Numbered from the stretch's first letter, positions 24,266 through 34,376 are shown. The stretch: DNA of 64,000 nt from Aeromonas simiae (GCF_000820125.1 NZ_CDBY01000044.1:57421-121420); one strand, 5' to 3'. Notes: generated from the sequence alone by a model not told the origin. Numbers and translations: made by a program.

Positions 24266-26563
24266 TTACTCTTCCCTGGCATAAATATCGATGCCATTGA
24301 TCGCCGTGTTGGTGTGGTTGGAGTAGGCATTGAACGACATGATCTTCAAGGTTCTACCACTTCCTGCCGCTATTGATTCTTTTACTTCATAAAAATTTTT
24401 ACAGTCTTTTGATTTACCAGAGACATAATATTCACCGTTCTTTTTTAAGATCTCGATCCTATTGATCACCGTGGATGGATTATTATTGGTAATATCCCAC
24501 CACCAATGTAACTCACAAGAGCTCACCACAATCGATCTAATATTGTCGAGCAGCACATACCCTTTCTTATAAGAACTCCAGAAAGATTCTCCCCCACCGA
24601 GACGCTCAGCTTCAGACACGCCGATAGTCTCAATAAACGTCGGGGTTGGTGCATCTTCATTTATCCCATTATGACTACCTAGCGTCCCCCCCGTCATATA
24701 GATCTTGTCAGACGGTTTAAAATACTGCTTACGCAGCGGGACACTCGAATAGTTGTAGGTTTTAACCCCATTTATCAAAGAGAGTTCATGATAGATATCA
24801 AGATATTGCACTATCTCAAAACCATACAGCTCAGATGTTGTCTCCGTCAGGGTGATCCTGATGCTCCCTTCTCCAGCCTTAGCACCCGCTTTAAGCATAA
24901 AGCGACCATTGGCAGGCGAATCAGAGCTGGTGACATATGCCGCCAGATCGCCATTCACCACCACAGAGGCAACACTCCCTGTGTAGGCTTCGCTGGGGCG
25001 GCTGCTCTCCCAGTCACGCCAGCGATACTTGATATCGAAATAGAAGGAGCCATCGACCGGCTGCTCGCTAAGCCAGTTAATCTCGTAGATCAGATCTTCT
25101 GCCGTGCGGCCCGCTTCCTTGAGGCAGGTGACATAGTAGTGGCCATTCTCAACTTCAGTGGAAGACAACGTGTTTACCCCCCCCGTACTCCAATCGTACT
25201 GGGATACCCCTTCAGTACCGGAGAAGGGAGTCTTGGGCGCCGTCAGGTAGCCATAGCGCTGTGGCCACGAGCCATAATCTACCGACCCTCTGTTGATAAA
25301 CAGAGTCGTAAACTCATCAATCGAGGGCAACCGCCCGCCACGGGCATGGCAGAGCCGTTCGGCCTGGGCATAGTTGAATCGGGCGACGCAATAGTCATTG
25401 CCATCCTTGCCCTCATAGGCACCGCCATCCTTGTCGCAATCCTGATAGAGAAACCCGCTCTCCTCGACCTGTTTCACCGTCAGTGGCGGCAGGAAGGTGA
25501 GTCCTCGCTCCCCCAGCGTCAGCGAAAGGGTATCGTAGTAGTTGCTGACCTTGACCCGGATCACGGCCGAAGAAAACCCGTAATGGTGATCGGTGACGGT
25601 ATAGGCGATGTCATACTCCCCTGGCGCCGCTGCCGAGAAGCTCAGTTGGGTATGGCTGAGACCATCCTCAGCCGGCACGACCGAGACCTTGCCCTGATTG
25701 CTGTTGACGTTGACATCATGCAGATGCACCCCATCCAACCATTGCACAGGGTTCCCGCCCATCACATTGATCACCACAGTCTCACCCGGATAGATGGACG
25801 ATTTTTTCTCACCTTGCTCGTCATGGGCATACTCGTTGCCCAGGAAGTTGCGTGCCCCCAGGCTCGAGAGCATAGATTCACCGGAAATGGCGATATTGAC
25901 CGAGCCCAATTTAACCTTGGTTGCGCAGGCGTTAGTCTCGTCCGGTTCGCATCCTGCCTCGGGTTGCTGCACCGCCTGATAGAGAACCTGAGCGACTCCG
26001 ATGACGCCTCCTTTGTAGTGGATTTTGCCATCCGCCACATGGGCAAGCCCCGATCCCAACACCACCAGCAAGTCATCGAGTTCATAACCATCGGGCAGTG
26101 CAGGGGCGATCTCAATACTCTCCCCCTTTGTCACAGAGACGGTGATCGGCGCTAGCTGGTAGCTCTCCATATCCGCCTCCCCTTTGAGCACCACGCGGGC
26201 CACCGCCGACTCGCGGGTACCGTCACGGGCCTGCACCGTGTATTGGTAGACGCAGCTTCCCGCCTGGCTCTCGTCGCTCAACAGGATCTCGAGCCCGGCA
26301 AAGGAGCTCGACCCGCAACCCGGCTGATCGGCCAGCCCCTGCAAGGCCACCAGGCGCAGCGCCGAGCCATCGCTGGCCTGCACCGCATCGGCCAGCGAGA
26401 TGCTCACGGCCTGACCGGCCAGCGCCGCATGCTGGGCCTCGGTGGCATGGATGGCCACCTTGTGCGCGGGAGGTGTGTCATCCGAACCTCCATCACCGCC
26501 CCCCCCGCAGGAGGCCATGAACATGGCCGACACCAGGATCCAAGCCAGATGAATCTTCTGCAT
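24266..26563 (-). CDS. Large lipoprotein of the CS1-type pilus locus, paralogue 2 (putative adhesin)
   Basis: Protein of 765 residues. The signal MQKIHLAWILVSAMFMAS ends at Cys19 (MASC), followed by a Gly/Asp/Ser linker (GGGGDGGSDD) of the kind that carries lipoproteins to the surface. The mature part looks like serial beta domains. YDIAYTVTDHHYGFSSAVIRV is Ig-like. LTFLPPLTVKQVEESGF then leads to a cysteine-bearing block with ERLCHARGGRLPSIDEF near residues 402-418, which recalls the adhesion (C-type-lectin-like) domain of invasins. The last 150 residues have IYMTGGTLGSHN and ETIGVSEAERLGGGESF, resembling a jacalin-like lectin. The neighbour at 26709-29153 has the same plan. The adhesin role is inferred. 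Confidence 0.75.
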   Translation of the reverse strand: MQKIHLAWILVSAMFMASCGGGGDGGSDDTPPAHKVAIHATEAQHAALAGQAVSISLADAVQASDGSALRLVALQGLADQPGCGSSSFAGLEILLSDESQAGSCVYQYTVQARDGTRESAVARVVLKGEADMESYQLAPITVSVTKGESIEIAPALPDGYELDDLLVVLGSGLAHVADGKIHYKGGVIGVAQVLYQAVQQPEAGCEPDETNACATKVKLGSVNIAISGESMLSSLGARNFLGNEYAHDEQGEKKSSIYPGETVVINVMGGNPVQWLDGVHLHDVNVNSNQGKVSVVPAEDGLSHTQLSFSAAAPGEYDIAYTVTDHHYGFSSAVIRVKVSNYYDTLSLTLGERGLTFLPPLTVKQVEESGFLYQDCDKDGGAYEGKDGNDYCVARFNYAQAERLCHARGGRLPSIDEFTTLFINRGSVDYGSWPQRYGYLTAPKTPFSGTEGVSQYDWSTGGVNTLSSTEVENGHYYVTCLKEAGRTAEDLIYEINWLSEQPVDGSFYFDIKYRWRDWESSRPSEAYTGSVASVVVNGDLAAYVTSSDSPANGRFMLKAGAKAGEGSIRITLTETTSELYGFEIVQYLDIYHELSLINGVKTYNYSSVPLRKQYFKPSDKIYMTGGTLGSHNGINEDAPTPTFIETIGVSEAERLGGGESFWSSYKKGYVLLDNIRSIVVSSCELHWWWDITNNNPSTVINRIEILKKNGEYYVSGKSKDCKNFYEVKESIAAGSGRTLKIMSFNAYSNHTNTAINGIDIYAREE

Positions 26564-26674
26564 GTGTAACTCCTTAAACTTGCGCTGCGGGCGCCACCTC
26601 GGTTAGCTGGCGGCCGCCAAGACCATGCATGGCGGGTCTTACTCAAAGGGAAATAAAACAAGGTGCCCTGTAAG

Positions 26675-26705
26675 ACGGCGCAGCACGCTGCACCGTCCTG
26701 TATCG
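26675..26705 (-). terminator. Hairpin between the two lipoprotein genes
   Basis: On the minus strand GACGGTGCAG and CTGCGCCGTC pair around a short GTG loop, just after the stop of the upstream lipoprotein gene. A T-rich stretch follows at some distance. It may be an attenuator rather than a full terminator. Confidence 0.4.
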
Positions 26706-26708
26706 GGA

Positions 26709-29153
26709 TTAGGGTTCAAAGGTACGGGTGATGATCTCGACGCCATTCAGGTAGTCGTTGCCATCGTTACTGAAGCCGCGGATGCCGATCAGCTCTTTGC
26801 CTCTCAAATCAACCGATCTTTGGCTAACGCTCATGATACGGTGATCCTCCGAGCCATGGAGACAGAAATAGACATAGCCTTGACCGGAAGGGCGACTCCC
26901 CTCTTTCCAGCAGGTGTCAAAATCCTCATTCCCCACAGGATACGATTTTTGATGGCAGCCATCGGCGACCGGGATAGGAGCACGATCCATATAGTTAAAG
27001 GTCATGTTGTAGATAACCCGGTTGGGATCCCCACCCCACGGGCTATCAGTGCGTCCATAATCAGTAAATGTGCAGCTGTTGATCTCGATGGAAGAGAGCT
27101 TTGCAATATCGGTGATCACCCGCGATGCACCGCCACCAGATTTGGAGTCACCACCGATACGCTCCTCCCTAGAGACACCGAGTGAGTCGACGATGGAGCC
27201 GTGATAGAGCATGATCTGCTGGCTATCTTCAATCGAGAAATACTGCTGGCGGATTTCCTGGTTCCACTTGTCCTTGTTGGTGCCAAAGATGCGGCTCTTA
27301 TCGATGCGATAGACACTGAGCGGCCGATACACCTGCATGCCATCGAGATCCCCCCCTTCGAAATAGAGGTACATGGTGCCATGACCCGGGGTGTTGCCCG
27401 CATTCAGGGTAAAACCGCCCGCCCCCTTATCAACACTGGCCGCGATGCCGCCCAGCGGCGTGGCAATGATGGTGCCGTCGTACACCTGCTTGGTGCTCGA
27501 GTCACCGGTGACCCAGTAAGTCACCTTGAAAGGAAACGTCTCACCGGTCTCCATGCTCTCTTTCCACTGGATCTCCAGCTCGTAATCGGGCTGAGGAGCC
27601 AACGGTTTGTCGACACAGGCCGAATAAAGCGACTCCTGCAATGCCTTTTCGGTACGCAGAGCGATTGCACCACTACGGAGATCTATGCTGCCGCCCGCCT
27701 GAACGCCGGGCTTGGTCACGTCGCTGAAAAAATACTCGTGTTGTACCGGCCACTTGCCACGCTTTTGCACCACATCGCTCTCGGTGCTGTTAATCAACGC
27801 CTGCATCTCGGCCAAGCTGGCCACTCGACCACCGCGCAGTGCACAGACCGAGGCTGAGGTGGGGTAATCGAGCAATGCCGCCTGATAGGTGATGCGGCCA
27901 TACGACTCTGCGTCACTGGCCTTCCCCTTCACACCAGCCTGCTCGGCCTGCGCCCAAGTTAGGGGCGGCAAGAAGGTAAGAGGCGCATCGCTACCACTGT
28001 TCAAGGTGATAGGGCCGTAATAGTGACCCACCTTGACGGTAATCACCCCCTGGGCGTAGCCATAGTCGTCATTGAGGACAACATAGGTGATGTAGTGCAA
28101 CCCAGGCCGAGCCGCATGGAAGGCGATCTTGTTGTCACTTTCCTTGACAGGGATGGCCTCATCGCTGCTGTAACTCTCCCCTGAGGCCTTATCGATCAGG
28201 CCATCGAAGCTATAGAAATAGAGGTTGCCTTGGGTCAGCGGCATCGAACAACGGCCGTCAGCCTCAGGTTGCACCGCACACAGGGCCTCATCGAGATTAA
28301 TGACGATGGGCTGCCCCGGCAGACAGCTACTCTGGCTCTGTTCCTTCCCCCCGACCTTCACCTGGCAAGCGGTCTCACCCACCACAAAAGAGCGGGCATA
28401 AGGAGCTTGCGTAGCCGGGCTGGACACGGTGACATCAATCACGCCGATCCGCAGATCCTGCGTTTCCATCTCATCGACCGTCTCTTCTTTAACCATCTCA
28501 TAGAAGAGGCGGGTGATACCGGGGTCGCCGTAACCGGAGACAGTGATGCAGTTCGGTCTGGCCGCCAGCGCTGCGTTAGCGCTCCCCAATGCCATCACAC
28601 TATTGAGCGTATACCCCTCCGTTTCCGGCAGAAGCAAGAGGCGATCCGGAGCTGGCTCAGCCACATCGCCCTCCTGCGCCGCAATACAGATCAACGCGCT
28701 CGCATCGGGAGCCGCCATGAGCGCGACCCCTTGCGGCGGCAGGCTGGGACTGTCCAGCGTCAACTGCTCAGCCGGAACCACCCAGCTCAGCGCAGAGGCG
28801 CTCTCCCCGTCACCGCTGCGCGCCGTATAGCGATAAAGGCAGCTGGTTCCCGCCTGTAATCCTTCAACGGAGAAGCCGAGGTCATTGACACGGATATTGG
28901 CGCAGCTGGCGGCAGTGCTCAGCGGCTCGACCCGGCTCAGGGTCAGGGCCGCGCCGTCAGTAGCGTGCACCGCCGATGAGAGATCCAGGGTCAACGACGC
29001 CTCCAGCGTCCGATGCAGGGTATCGCTGGCCGAGACCACGGTTTTACGCGCCGGGGGGGTGTACTCCTCATCGCTGCCGCCATCACCGCCGCCGCCGCAA
29101 GCCACATTGAATAACGCCAGCATGGCGACCAGAGCTAATTTGTTATGGTGCAT
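26709..29153 (-). CDS. Large lipoprotein of the CS1-type pilus locus, paralogue 1 (putative adhesin)
   Basis: Protein of 814 residues from the ATG that follows AAGGAGCAGCGT. The signal ends at Cys19 (NVAC) and is followed by GGGGDGGSDEE, the same anchor as paralogue 2. Shared architecture: Ig-like segment HYITYVVLNDDYGYAQGVITV, then LTFLPPLTWAQAEQAGVKG, then SASVCALRGGRVASLAEMQ, and a C-terminal block with IMLYHGSIVDSLGVSREER and IGGDSKSGG that matches the lectin-like end of its neighbour. It begins 23 bp after the tip-protein stop, so it belongs to the pilus operon. The sequences have diverged widely outside the anchors, so the duplication is old. Confidence 0.75.
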   Translation of the reverse strand: MHHNKLALVAMLALFNVACGGGGDGGSDEEYTPPARKTVVSASDTLHRTLEASLTLDLSSAVHATDGAALTLSRVEPLSTAASCANIRVNDLGFSVEGLQAGTSCLYRYTARSGDGESASALSWVVPAEQLTLDSPSLPPQGVALMAAPDASALICIAAQEGDVAEPAPDRLLLLPETEGYTLNSVMALGSANAALAARPNCITVSGYGDPGITRLFYEMVKEETVDEMETQDLRIGVIDVTVSSPATQAPYARSFVVGETACQVKVGGKEQSQSSCLPGQPIVINLDEALCAVQPEADGRCSMPLTQGNLYFYSFDGLIDKASGESYSSDEAIPVKESDNKIAFHAARPGLHYITYVVLNDDYGYAQGVITVKVGHYYGPITLNSGSDAPLTFLPPLTWAQAEQAGVKGKASDAESYGRITYQAALLDYPTSASVCALRGGRVASLAEMQALINSTESDVVQKRGKWPVQHEYFFSDVTKPGVQAGGSIDLRSGAIALRTEKALQESLYSACVDKPLAPQPDYELEIQWKESMETGETFPFKVTYWVTGDSSTKQVYDGTIIATPLGGIAASVDKGAGGFTLNAGNTPGHGTMYLYFEGGDLDGMQVYRPLSVYRIDKSRIFGTNKDKWNQEIRQQYFSIEDSQQIMLYHGSIVDSLGVSREERIGGDSKSGGGASRVITDIAKLSSIEINSCTFTDYGRTDSPWGGDPNRVIYNMTFNYMDRAPIPVADGCHQKSYPVGNEDFDTCWKEGSRPSGQGYVYFCLHGSEDHRIMSVSQRSVDLRGKELIGIRGFSNDGNDYLNGVEIITRTFEP

Positions 29154-29176
29154 ACGCTGCTCCTTGTTACTGCCTG

Positions 29177-30289
29177 TCAAAGTGCTGGCTCAAAAATTAA
29201 AACTACGTGATCCTGATATTCCCCTTCGGGAAGGGTATCGCTGGGACCATCAATCTTGATCTCTTGATAAGATGAGAGCAGAGAGAACTTTAATTCAGGC
29301 CACTTGCTACCACTGGCCGGCACCACCCGCACCCCCCCACTCTTTGTCTTTTTGCTAAATTTTTTCTTTAAGTCGCCATCTTGGACTAACAGGGCACCAT
29401 CGTCAGCACAATCAGTGCCCTCTCCACAGATGAGCTTGATGGAGTAAGGAATGGAATAGGTAGGGCTATCAACATGGTGTAAGTGAAATTTATGTTTTTC
29501 GTCTTGGAAACGCATGATCATTCCACCATCAAATCCCTTGGCGATAACACGATGAATGGTCTTGCCACTAATCTCCCTCTTAGCCCTGTCAATTTTCATC
29601 GGCATCAAGGACTGCCCATACAAGATAACGGAGGTGACCTGGTTTTTCTTATAGGTCAGGCGAACCATCAAAGAGCGAGATATATTCTGGTAGGTATATA
29701 CCCCGGTATCACTCAGATAGGCATAGCGGATCTGAAACGGCAACACCCCTTGATAAACACCTTCCGGTTTTCCTGAGAATTTCTCAAGCAGTTCTTTCTC
29801 CCACGAAATAATCGGACGCACAAACCGAAATGGCGTCTGACGAGACGATAATGTAAATTTTCCGGGATAAAAGCACGGCTTATACTTATCATTATTATCC
29901 AGCACCAACCGAACAATATCACCTGTGCGTTGATGGGAGCCGCATTCAGCCAGTCCCCCCACATCCTGATAACTCGCCACATTATCGGTTTGGTACTCCA
30001 GACCTACCACCTTGATCGGCACAATTACAGAGGTGTTACTGACGGTAGCATGAGTCAGCATAACCGCAGATGCTGAGTTATCTCCGAGTCCCGGTGTCCA
30101 CTCGGTCGTCGCGACGGCGCCATGCACCGCACCCCAGGTGGAGATCAACGCTTGGTTACTGCCAATATTGGCGGCATTACTCCAGCGAACGCCGGTTCGC
30201 TCCCCCACCAGACCATTGGCTGTAAATGCCGCCGCAGGAAGGCTGGTCAGCATGAACAGACTGCACGCGAGAATAATGCCTCTAGTCAT
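29177..30289 (-). CDS. CS1/CFA-I type pilus tip protein (CooD/CfaE/CblD-like)
   Basis: Exported protein of 370 residues with signal MTRGIILACSLFMLTSLPAAA. The size, the N-terminal two-thirds without obvious repeats, and the last part PLSS-type pilin domain (LICGEGTDCADDGALLVQDG and a C-terminal DHVVLIFEPAL strand) fit the minor tip adhesins of alternate chaperone-usher pili. Cysteines pair up in GLAECGSHQRTG/CFYPGKF and CGEGTDC. The ATG overlaps the chaperone stop by 4 bp (ATGA). The receptor is unknown. CblD-family membership is my inference from length, position and C-terminal pattern. Confidence 0.7.
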   Translation of the reverse strand: MTRGIILACSLFMLTSLPAAAFTANGLVGERTGVRWSNAANIGSNQALISTWGAVHGAVATTEWTPGLGDNSASAVMLTHATVSNTSVIVPIKVVGLEYQTDNVASYQDVGGLAECGSHQRTGDIVRLVLDNNDKYKPCFYPGKFTLSSRQTPFRFVRPIISWEKELLEKFSGKPEGVYQGVLPFQIRYAYLSDTGVYTYQNISRSLMVRLTYKKNQVTSVILYGQSLMPMKIDRAKREISGKTIHRVIAKGFDGGMIMRFQDEKHKFHLHHVDSPTYSIPYSIKLICGEGTDCADDGALLVQDGDLKKKFSKKTKSGGVRVVPASGSKWPELKFSLLSSYQEIKIDGPSDTLPEGEYQDHVVLIFEPAL

Positions 30290-31005
30290 GACTTGAACTC
30301 CGGGGTTAACAACAGCTCGCGCTTATAGGAGCCATCGTGGTTGTAGATTTTGGCTTTCACCGTCTTGTCGGCATATTTTTCAGGCAGTTTGATGCTGCGC
30401 AGGCGGCCATTGATCACATGCTCCTGCATACGGCACTGCACCTTGTCGGTCTCGCTGCATTCATCGATAACCAGACTCAGCATGGTATTTCCCTGGTTAA
30501 AGACCTCCAGCATATTTTTATTTCTGGAGATACGATAAGCCATCTTCCCTTGCTTGGTTGGAATGACATAAACGACCGAGTAACCGTAATTAATTTGTAC
30601 TGCCTGTTCATCTTTTTGCTCCCCTTTCTTCAGATAAGGGGAGGGGGCAAAGGTGACCGAAAACACCATGTCATGGTCACTCTCGCATTGGGTGCGATTA
30701 CACATGGAACGCACCCCGACCTCTTTTTCGCGGCCCGGTTCAAGAATCAGCTTGGGGTGGGTGGTCATAATACGCCACTGACTCAAATTATCCTTGGTAT
30801 ACGCAGTTCTGATGAGTCCACCCTTGGCATCGGTTTTTATCTCATCAATGCTGGTCTTGATAAAACTGGGTTTATCCAGATCGTTGGTCAATGTAACGAT
30901 GCCGTTACCATTTTTATCCGCCACAAGAAATATCGTGTCTACGGTCAGGCCATAAGCAAGACCACTAAACAATGCGGCTGCGGCAAACAATGAGTTTCTA
31001 ACCAT
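30286..31005 (-). CDS. Periplasmic pilus chaperone (alpha clade, CooB/CfaA-like)
   Basis: Chaperone of 239 residues that would donate a strand to pilin subunits in the periplasm. The signal peptide is MVRNSLFAAAALFSGLAYG. Two Ig-like domains follow: LTVDTIFLVADKNGNGIVTLTN at the start, and QINYGYSVVYVIPTKQGKMAY at the domain 1 end, the segment that contacts subunits. Cysteines occur in SMCNRTQCESDHD and DECSETDKVQC. The ATG at 31005 was chosen over that at 31014 because AAGGG lies 9 bases before it. It lies between usher and tip genes with a 4-bp overlap to the latter. Confidence 0.82.
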   Translation of the reverse strand: MVRNSLFAAAALFSGLAYGLTVDTIFLVADKNGNGIVTLTNDLDKPSFIKTSIDEIKTDAKGGLIRTAYTKDNLSQWRIMTTHPKLILEPGREKEVGVRSMCNRTQCESDHDMVFSVTFAPSPYLKKGEQKDEQAVQINYGYSVVYVIPTKQGKMAYRISRNKNMLEVFNQGNTMLSLVIDECSETDKVQCRMQEHVINGRLRSIKLPEKYADKTVKAKIYNHDGSYKRELLLTPEFKS

Positions 31006-31017
31006 GTTGATCATCCC

Positions 31018-33786
31018 TTACTGCTTTACGATGGGCTGCGAAATCTTCTGCAAGACTTCCATTTCCTTGGCATACAGGCCAATATTTTGCAGCAGAGCCT
31101 CATCCTGTCTGGATAAAGTCGTACCCTCTTGAATCTCAAGATACAGGGCCAGATATCGACCAATGCTGCGTTGATGAACCACGCCAATACCCTTTATTTT
31201 ATTAACCAGTTCATGGACTGAGGCTGAACCATCAAAAGTCCCCAGATAATAAAGCGAGGTGAGCGTTTTATTATCGGGATGAGCCACCTTCACGAAGGTT
31301 TTTGGCTTCGCTTGAGGCAGGCAATAGTTTTGGCCAAAGTTCAGTTGCTCCGCCTCTTCATAGTCACGAGGCACCAAGCAACGGGCTTGACCTGCAAACA
31401 AGGAGAAGTCGCTGCCCTCGATCAACGAGACGCGGAACACGCCGTCCACCACCTTGGCCACATCGATGCACCCAATCCCCTGGCACTCCAGTTCATCGAC
31501 CGGTTGATCGAACAGATCGGAGAAGGCGCTGACAAAGGTAACCACAGGCCGCAGTGATGGCTTGAGTTGGATCACCGAGCCCGGATAGGCGAAGGCGTCC
31601 ACCCCGTGATCCCCGGTGTTGAACATGGAGACACTCTCGCTATCGATGGCGACGCTGTACTCATCAAACGGGCGCAGGGCGATGATCTCCTTGGCGCCAT
31701 ACATGTAGCGCTTCCCCTCAAGCCGCTTGTTACGGCGAGTGGAGATAAAACCGAGCGGATTATCCTCACCGGGCTGGATCTGCTGATCCTGGATATCCGC
31801 ATTCACGACCGCATAGCTGTCAGCCTTCTGACCGACCCACTCCACCCCGGATCCCGTCACCAGTTGTGAAGAAGAGAGCGATGCCGAGAGGCCGCGCGAG
31901 CCGTTGCTGTTGGCATGGGTATTCAACGAGCCCTGATAGGCTGGCTGATTGGTCGAAAGACCGGCATAGACTTCGCCTTCGGTGATCCGCTCGTAGGTGC
32001 GCACGCCACCTGCGTCGATGAAGCCGTTGGTGCTCTGATCCTCACTGGTGAAATCACGCATCACACTGGCCCGGATCTCCTTGCCCTGCTGATTGTGCCG
32101 TCCCCAGGAGTACCTGGCGCTCCACGCCCCACCCAGCGGGATCTGCCAGGTGAGGAAGATGCTGCGATCCCGGCTGTCCAGATCCTGGTCATAACTGACA
32201 TCGAGCCGTGAGGCCCCCGGCAGTGGCATGCCGAGCCCGACCGAGAGCAGTTCGTAGTCGTAGTTGCCCCGCTCGAAACGCTCCTCATATTGGCCACGGG
32301 AGTAGTTGCCAAACAGGGTGATGCCATAGGGCAGGGAGTGATAAAGATTCACGTAGCGGCGCGTGTAATCCCGATAGCCCATCAGGTAACCAAGCAGGGT
32401 GTCATGCCTGTTGCTATCGCCATGCTTGATCTGCTCGTAGCCCAGCGAAAAACCCGGGCCGGAAAATGACGTATCCGAGGCCTTGCCACCATGTTGGTAG
32501 TAATCGATATGACCGGACAGCTCGCTGCTAAACGGCAGTTGCAGCGCCCCTCCCAGGGTCACCATGCTCTCGTCGCGGCTGGCCAATGCCCCGGCCGCCA
32601 GCAGCGCACCGCCACTGATCCGATAGCTGGCCAACGCACTGGCAAAGCCACTGTCGTTGTAACGGGAGTGAAGTGGCCGAAATTCCCCTTCATCTTCCCA
32701 CTCCAACGTCAGCGATCCACGCGGCGCCTCAAACACCCCGGCGGAGAGCGCCAGATCCATCTCCCCCACGTCAGGGAAGTCATGGCGTTGGTTGTAGATG
32801 GTACGCAACTCGGAAGAGACCACCTGGCCACCGACCAGCAGCTCCAGTGTCACGTCGTAACGGCCGCTCGGCAGATCGGCATAGGTGATGTAACCCTGCC
32901 CTTCTGTCACGCTGAAGTTCTTGATGATGCGCCCATCCCGAACCACCCGCAGCTCACCGCGCGCCGGCGAGAAGAAATAGAGTCGCTCCGTACTACCGGC
33001 TTGTCCCAGCCGCAGTGCCCGCGATGTGGCGAGGTTGACTGAGCTCTGCTCGACATAACGGGTCGGGTTGAGCAAGTCCGTCGAGTTGAGCTTTACCCCC
33101 TGGTTGAAGCGCCCCATGTAGGCACGATAACGGTTCCAGGCCACGTCATAGGAGAGTTCATAGAGGGATTCGTTACCGTTATCGGTCACGGAGAAATCAC
33201 CGGTCAGGTGACCATAGGGCAACCCCACGATGGCCGTGTCGTTCCAGGTCAGGCTACTGTTGCCGCCGTCGTAGTGGTTGGTATAGAGATCGGCGTGGTT
33301 GATGAGACCGTTGTGGCGATCATGGCCGGAGGCATACTCCACCTCGGTGCTGGGACGGTCCAGATAGGCGCCATTGATGAACAGGTGCAACAGGGCGCTG
33401 TCGTAGTCGTAATAAAAGGCGTACTCCTCGGGCAGCACGACGCACTCATCGACCCGCCCCTTGCACTGATCGGTGTTGCTGACCCCACTCCCCAGCTCGG
33501 CCAGGATTTTTTGCGCCAACGGCTCACTCACTTGGTTGCGCTGGAAATACTGTGCCAACACCGCCTTCGACTCCTCACTGTGAGCCGGCAGGCGTACGCT
33601 GTCATAGTTGACCTCAAGACGAACTGAGACCTTATCCTGACCATTGAGATCGCGCAGGGACACCACGCGATCCTTGTAATCGAACAGTTCGAGAAAATCG
33701 TCCGGAACATCGCTAGCCTGTGCGCTCAAGCAGGGAAGCGCACAGGCAAACAAGATCACTTTGTGATAACAGCGGGGTCTTTTCAT
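31018..33786 (-). CDS. Outer-membrane usher of a CS1/Tcf-type pilus (CooC/TcfC family)
   Basis: Usher of 922 residues forming the secretion pore for pilus subunits. The start was moved to the ATG at 33786, which overlaps the upstream stop (ATGA) and gives the signal MKRPRCYHKVILFACALPCLSAQA. The plan is an N-terminal domain (VPDDFLELFDYKDRVVSLRD), a 24-strand barrel with many aromatic-ended strands, a plug, and a C-terminal part with paired cysteines (DELECQGIGCIDVAKV; CLVPRDYEE; NYCLPQ). These features and the lack of the classical PapC signature place it with alternate-clade ushers. The last 100 residues are an extension not common in CooC. Confidence 0.87.
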   Translation of the reverse strand: MKRPRCYHKVILFACALPCLSAQASDVPDDFLELFDYKDRVVSLRDLNGQDKVSVRLEVNYDSVRLPAHSEESKAVLAQYFQRNQVSEPLAQKILAELGSGVSNTDQCKGRVDECVVLPEEYAFYYDYDSALLHLFINGAYLDRPSTEVEYASGHDRHNGLINHADLYTNHYDGGNSSLTWNDTAIVGLPYGHLTGDFSVTDNGNESLYELSYDVAWNRYRAYMGRFNQGVKLNSTDLLNPTRYVEQSSVNLATSRALRLGQAGSTERLYFFSPARGELRVVRDGRIIKNFSVTEGQGYITYADLPSGRYDVTLELLVGGQVVSSELRTIYNQRHDFPDVGEMDLALSAGVFEAPRGSLTLEWEDEGEFRPLHSRYNDSGFASALASYRISGGALLAAGALASRDESMVTLGGALQLPFSSELSGHIDYYQHGGKASDTSFSGPGFSLGYEQIKHGDSNRHDTLLGYLMGYRDYTRRYVNLYHSLPYGITLFGNYSRGQYEERFERGNYDYELLSVGLGMPLPGASRLDVSYDQDLDSRDRSIFLTWQIPLGGAWSARYSWGRHNQQGKEIRASVMRDFTSEDQSTNGFIDAGGVRTYERITEGEVYAGLSTNQPAYQGSLNTHANSNGSRGLSASLSSSQLVTGSGVEWVGQKADSYAVVNADIQDQQIQPGEDNPLGFISTRRNKRLEGKRYMYGAKEIIALRPFDEYSVAIDSESVSMFNTGDHGVDAFAYPGSVIQLKPSLRPVVTFVSAFSDLFDQPVDELECQGIGCIDVAKVVDGVFRVSLIEGSDFSLFAGQARCLVPRDYEEAEQLNFGQNYCLPQAKPKTFVKVAHPDNKTLTSLYYLGTFDGSASVHELVNKIKGIGVVHQRSIGRYLALYLEIQEGTTLSRQDEALLQNIGLYAKEMEVLQKISQPIVKQ

Positions 33787-34340
33787 ATCGCAAGCTCTAA
33801 TCTGACGGAGATGTAACCGGAGCACTTGGCATAGGCCCCAACTTTGGTCGGAAAATGCAATCTGACGGGATAATCCCCCGCCATATTTTTCTTTTCATCT
33901 ACCCGGTTAAACTCCCCAAGAGAATGGGCAGTTTCTATTTCAAGTTGTGCACCAGAATCATTGATGTAGATCTCGGGATGCAGTTTATCGCTCTCGTCAG
34001 CCCCATCGATCCACCCGATATCATCACTGGATACGGAAACATCTTTCGAACAGCGTCCACTGTTTTTTGTCAGAAAAAGGTTAAGCGAATTATCTTTGTA
34101 TTTGGCTTCAGGAATAGAGCTCTCAACCAGCAAACGGGTATGAGCATCCTGAAATGTTTGATTGCTTGAGTTGTAATTCAGCAGTAGTTGATCAGGGGAG
34201 AAACGAACAGAGGTAATAGCGCCATCGATATCATCAAGACGGATAATGGTCGCCAAGTGTAAGACTCTCGATACCGTATTAGCCCAAGCTGTTGCAGTCA
34301 ACCCTCCTAATATGATTACCAGCAAACAACGCTGTAACAT
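33783..34340 (-). CDS. Second pilin-like subunit of the CS1-type locus
   Basis: Exported protein of 185 residues with signal MLQRCLLVIILGGLTATAWA, starting at the ATG after TTTGGAGTCATT. The beta-rich mature part has two cysteines (GRCSKDVSV and AKCSGYISV) and ends in ISVRLELAI, a C-terminal strand like those of donor-strand-exchanged subunits. CS1-family operons normally hold one pilin, chaperone, usher and tip, so this extra subunit may be a minor pilin or an initiator. It lacks strong resemblance to the pilin next to it. The usher start overlaps its stop. Confidence 0.65.
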   Translation of the reverse strand: MLQRCLLVIILGGLTATAWANTVSRVLHLATIIRLDDIDGAITSVRFSPDQLLLNYNSSNQTFQDAHTRLLVESSIPEAKYKDNSLNLFLTKNSGRCSKDVSVSSDDIGWIDGADESDKLHPEIYINDSGAQLEIETAHSLGEFNRVDEKKNMAGDYPVRLHFPTKVGAYAKCSGYISVRLELAI

Positions 34341-34376
34341 AATGACTCCAAAGTAAATATATGTAGGGGGAGAAAG

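Noticed and set aside
24788..26155. Plus-strand frame of 455 codons over the second lipoprotein
   Set aside because: Antisense to a gene with clear signal peptide, lipobox and operon position.
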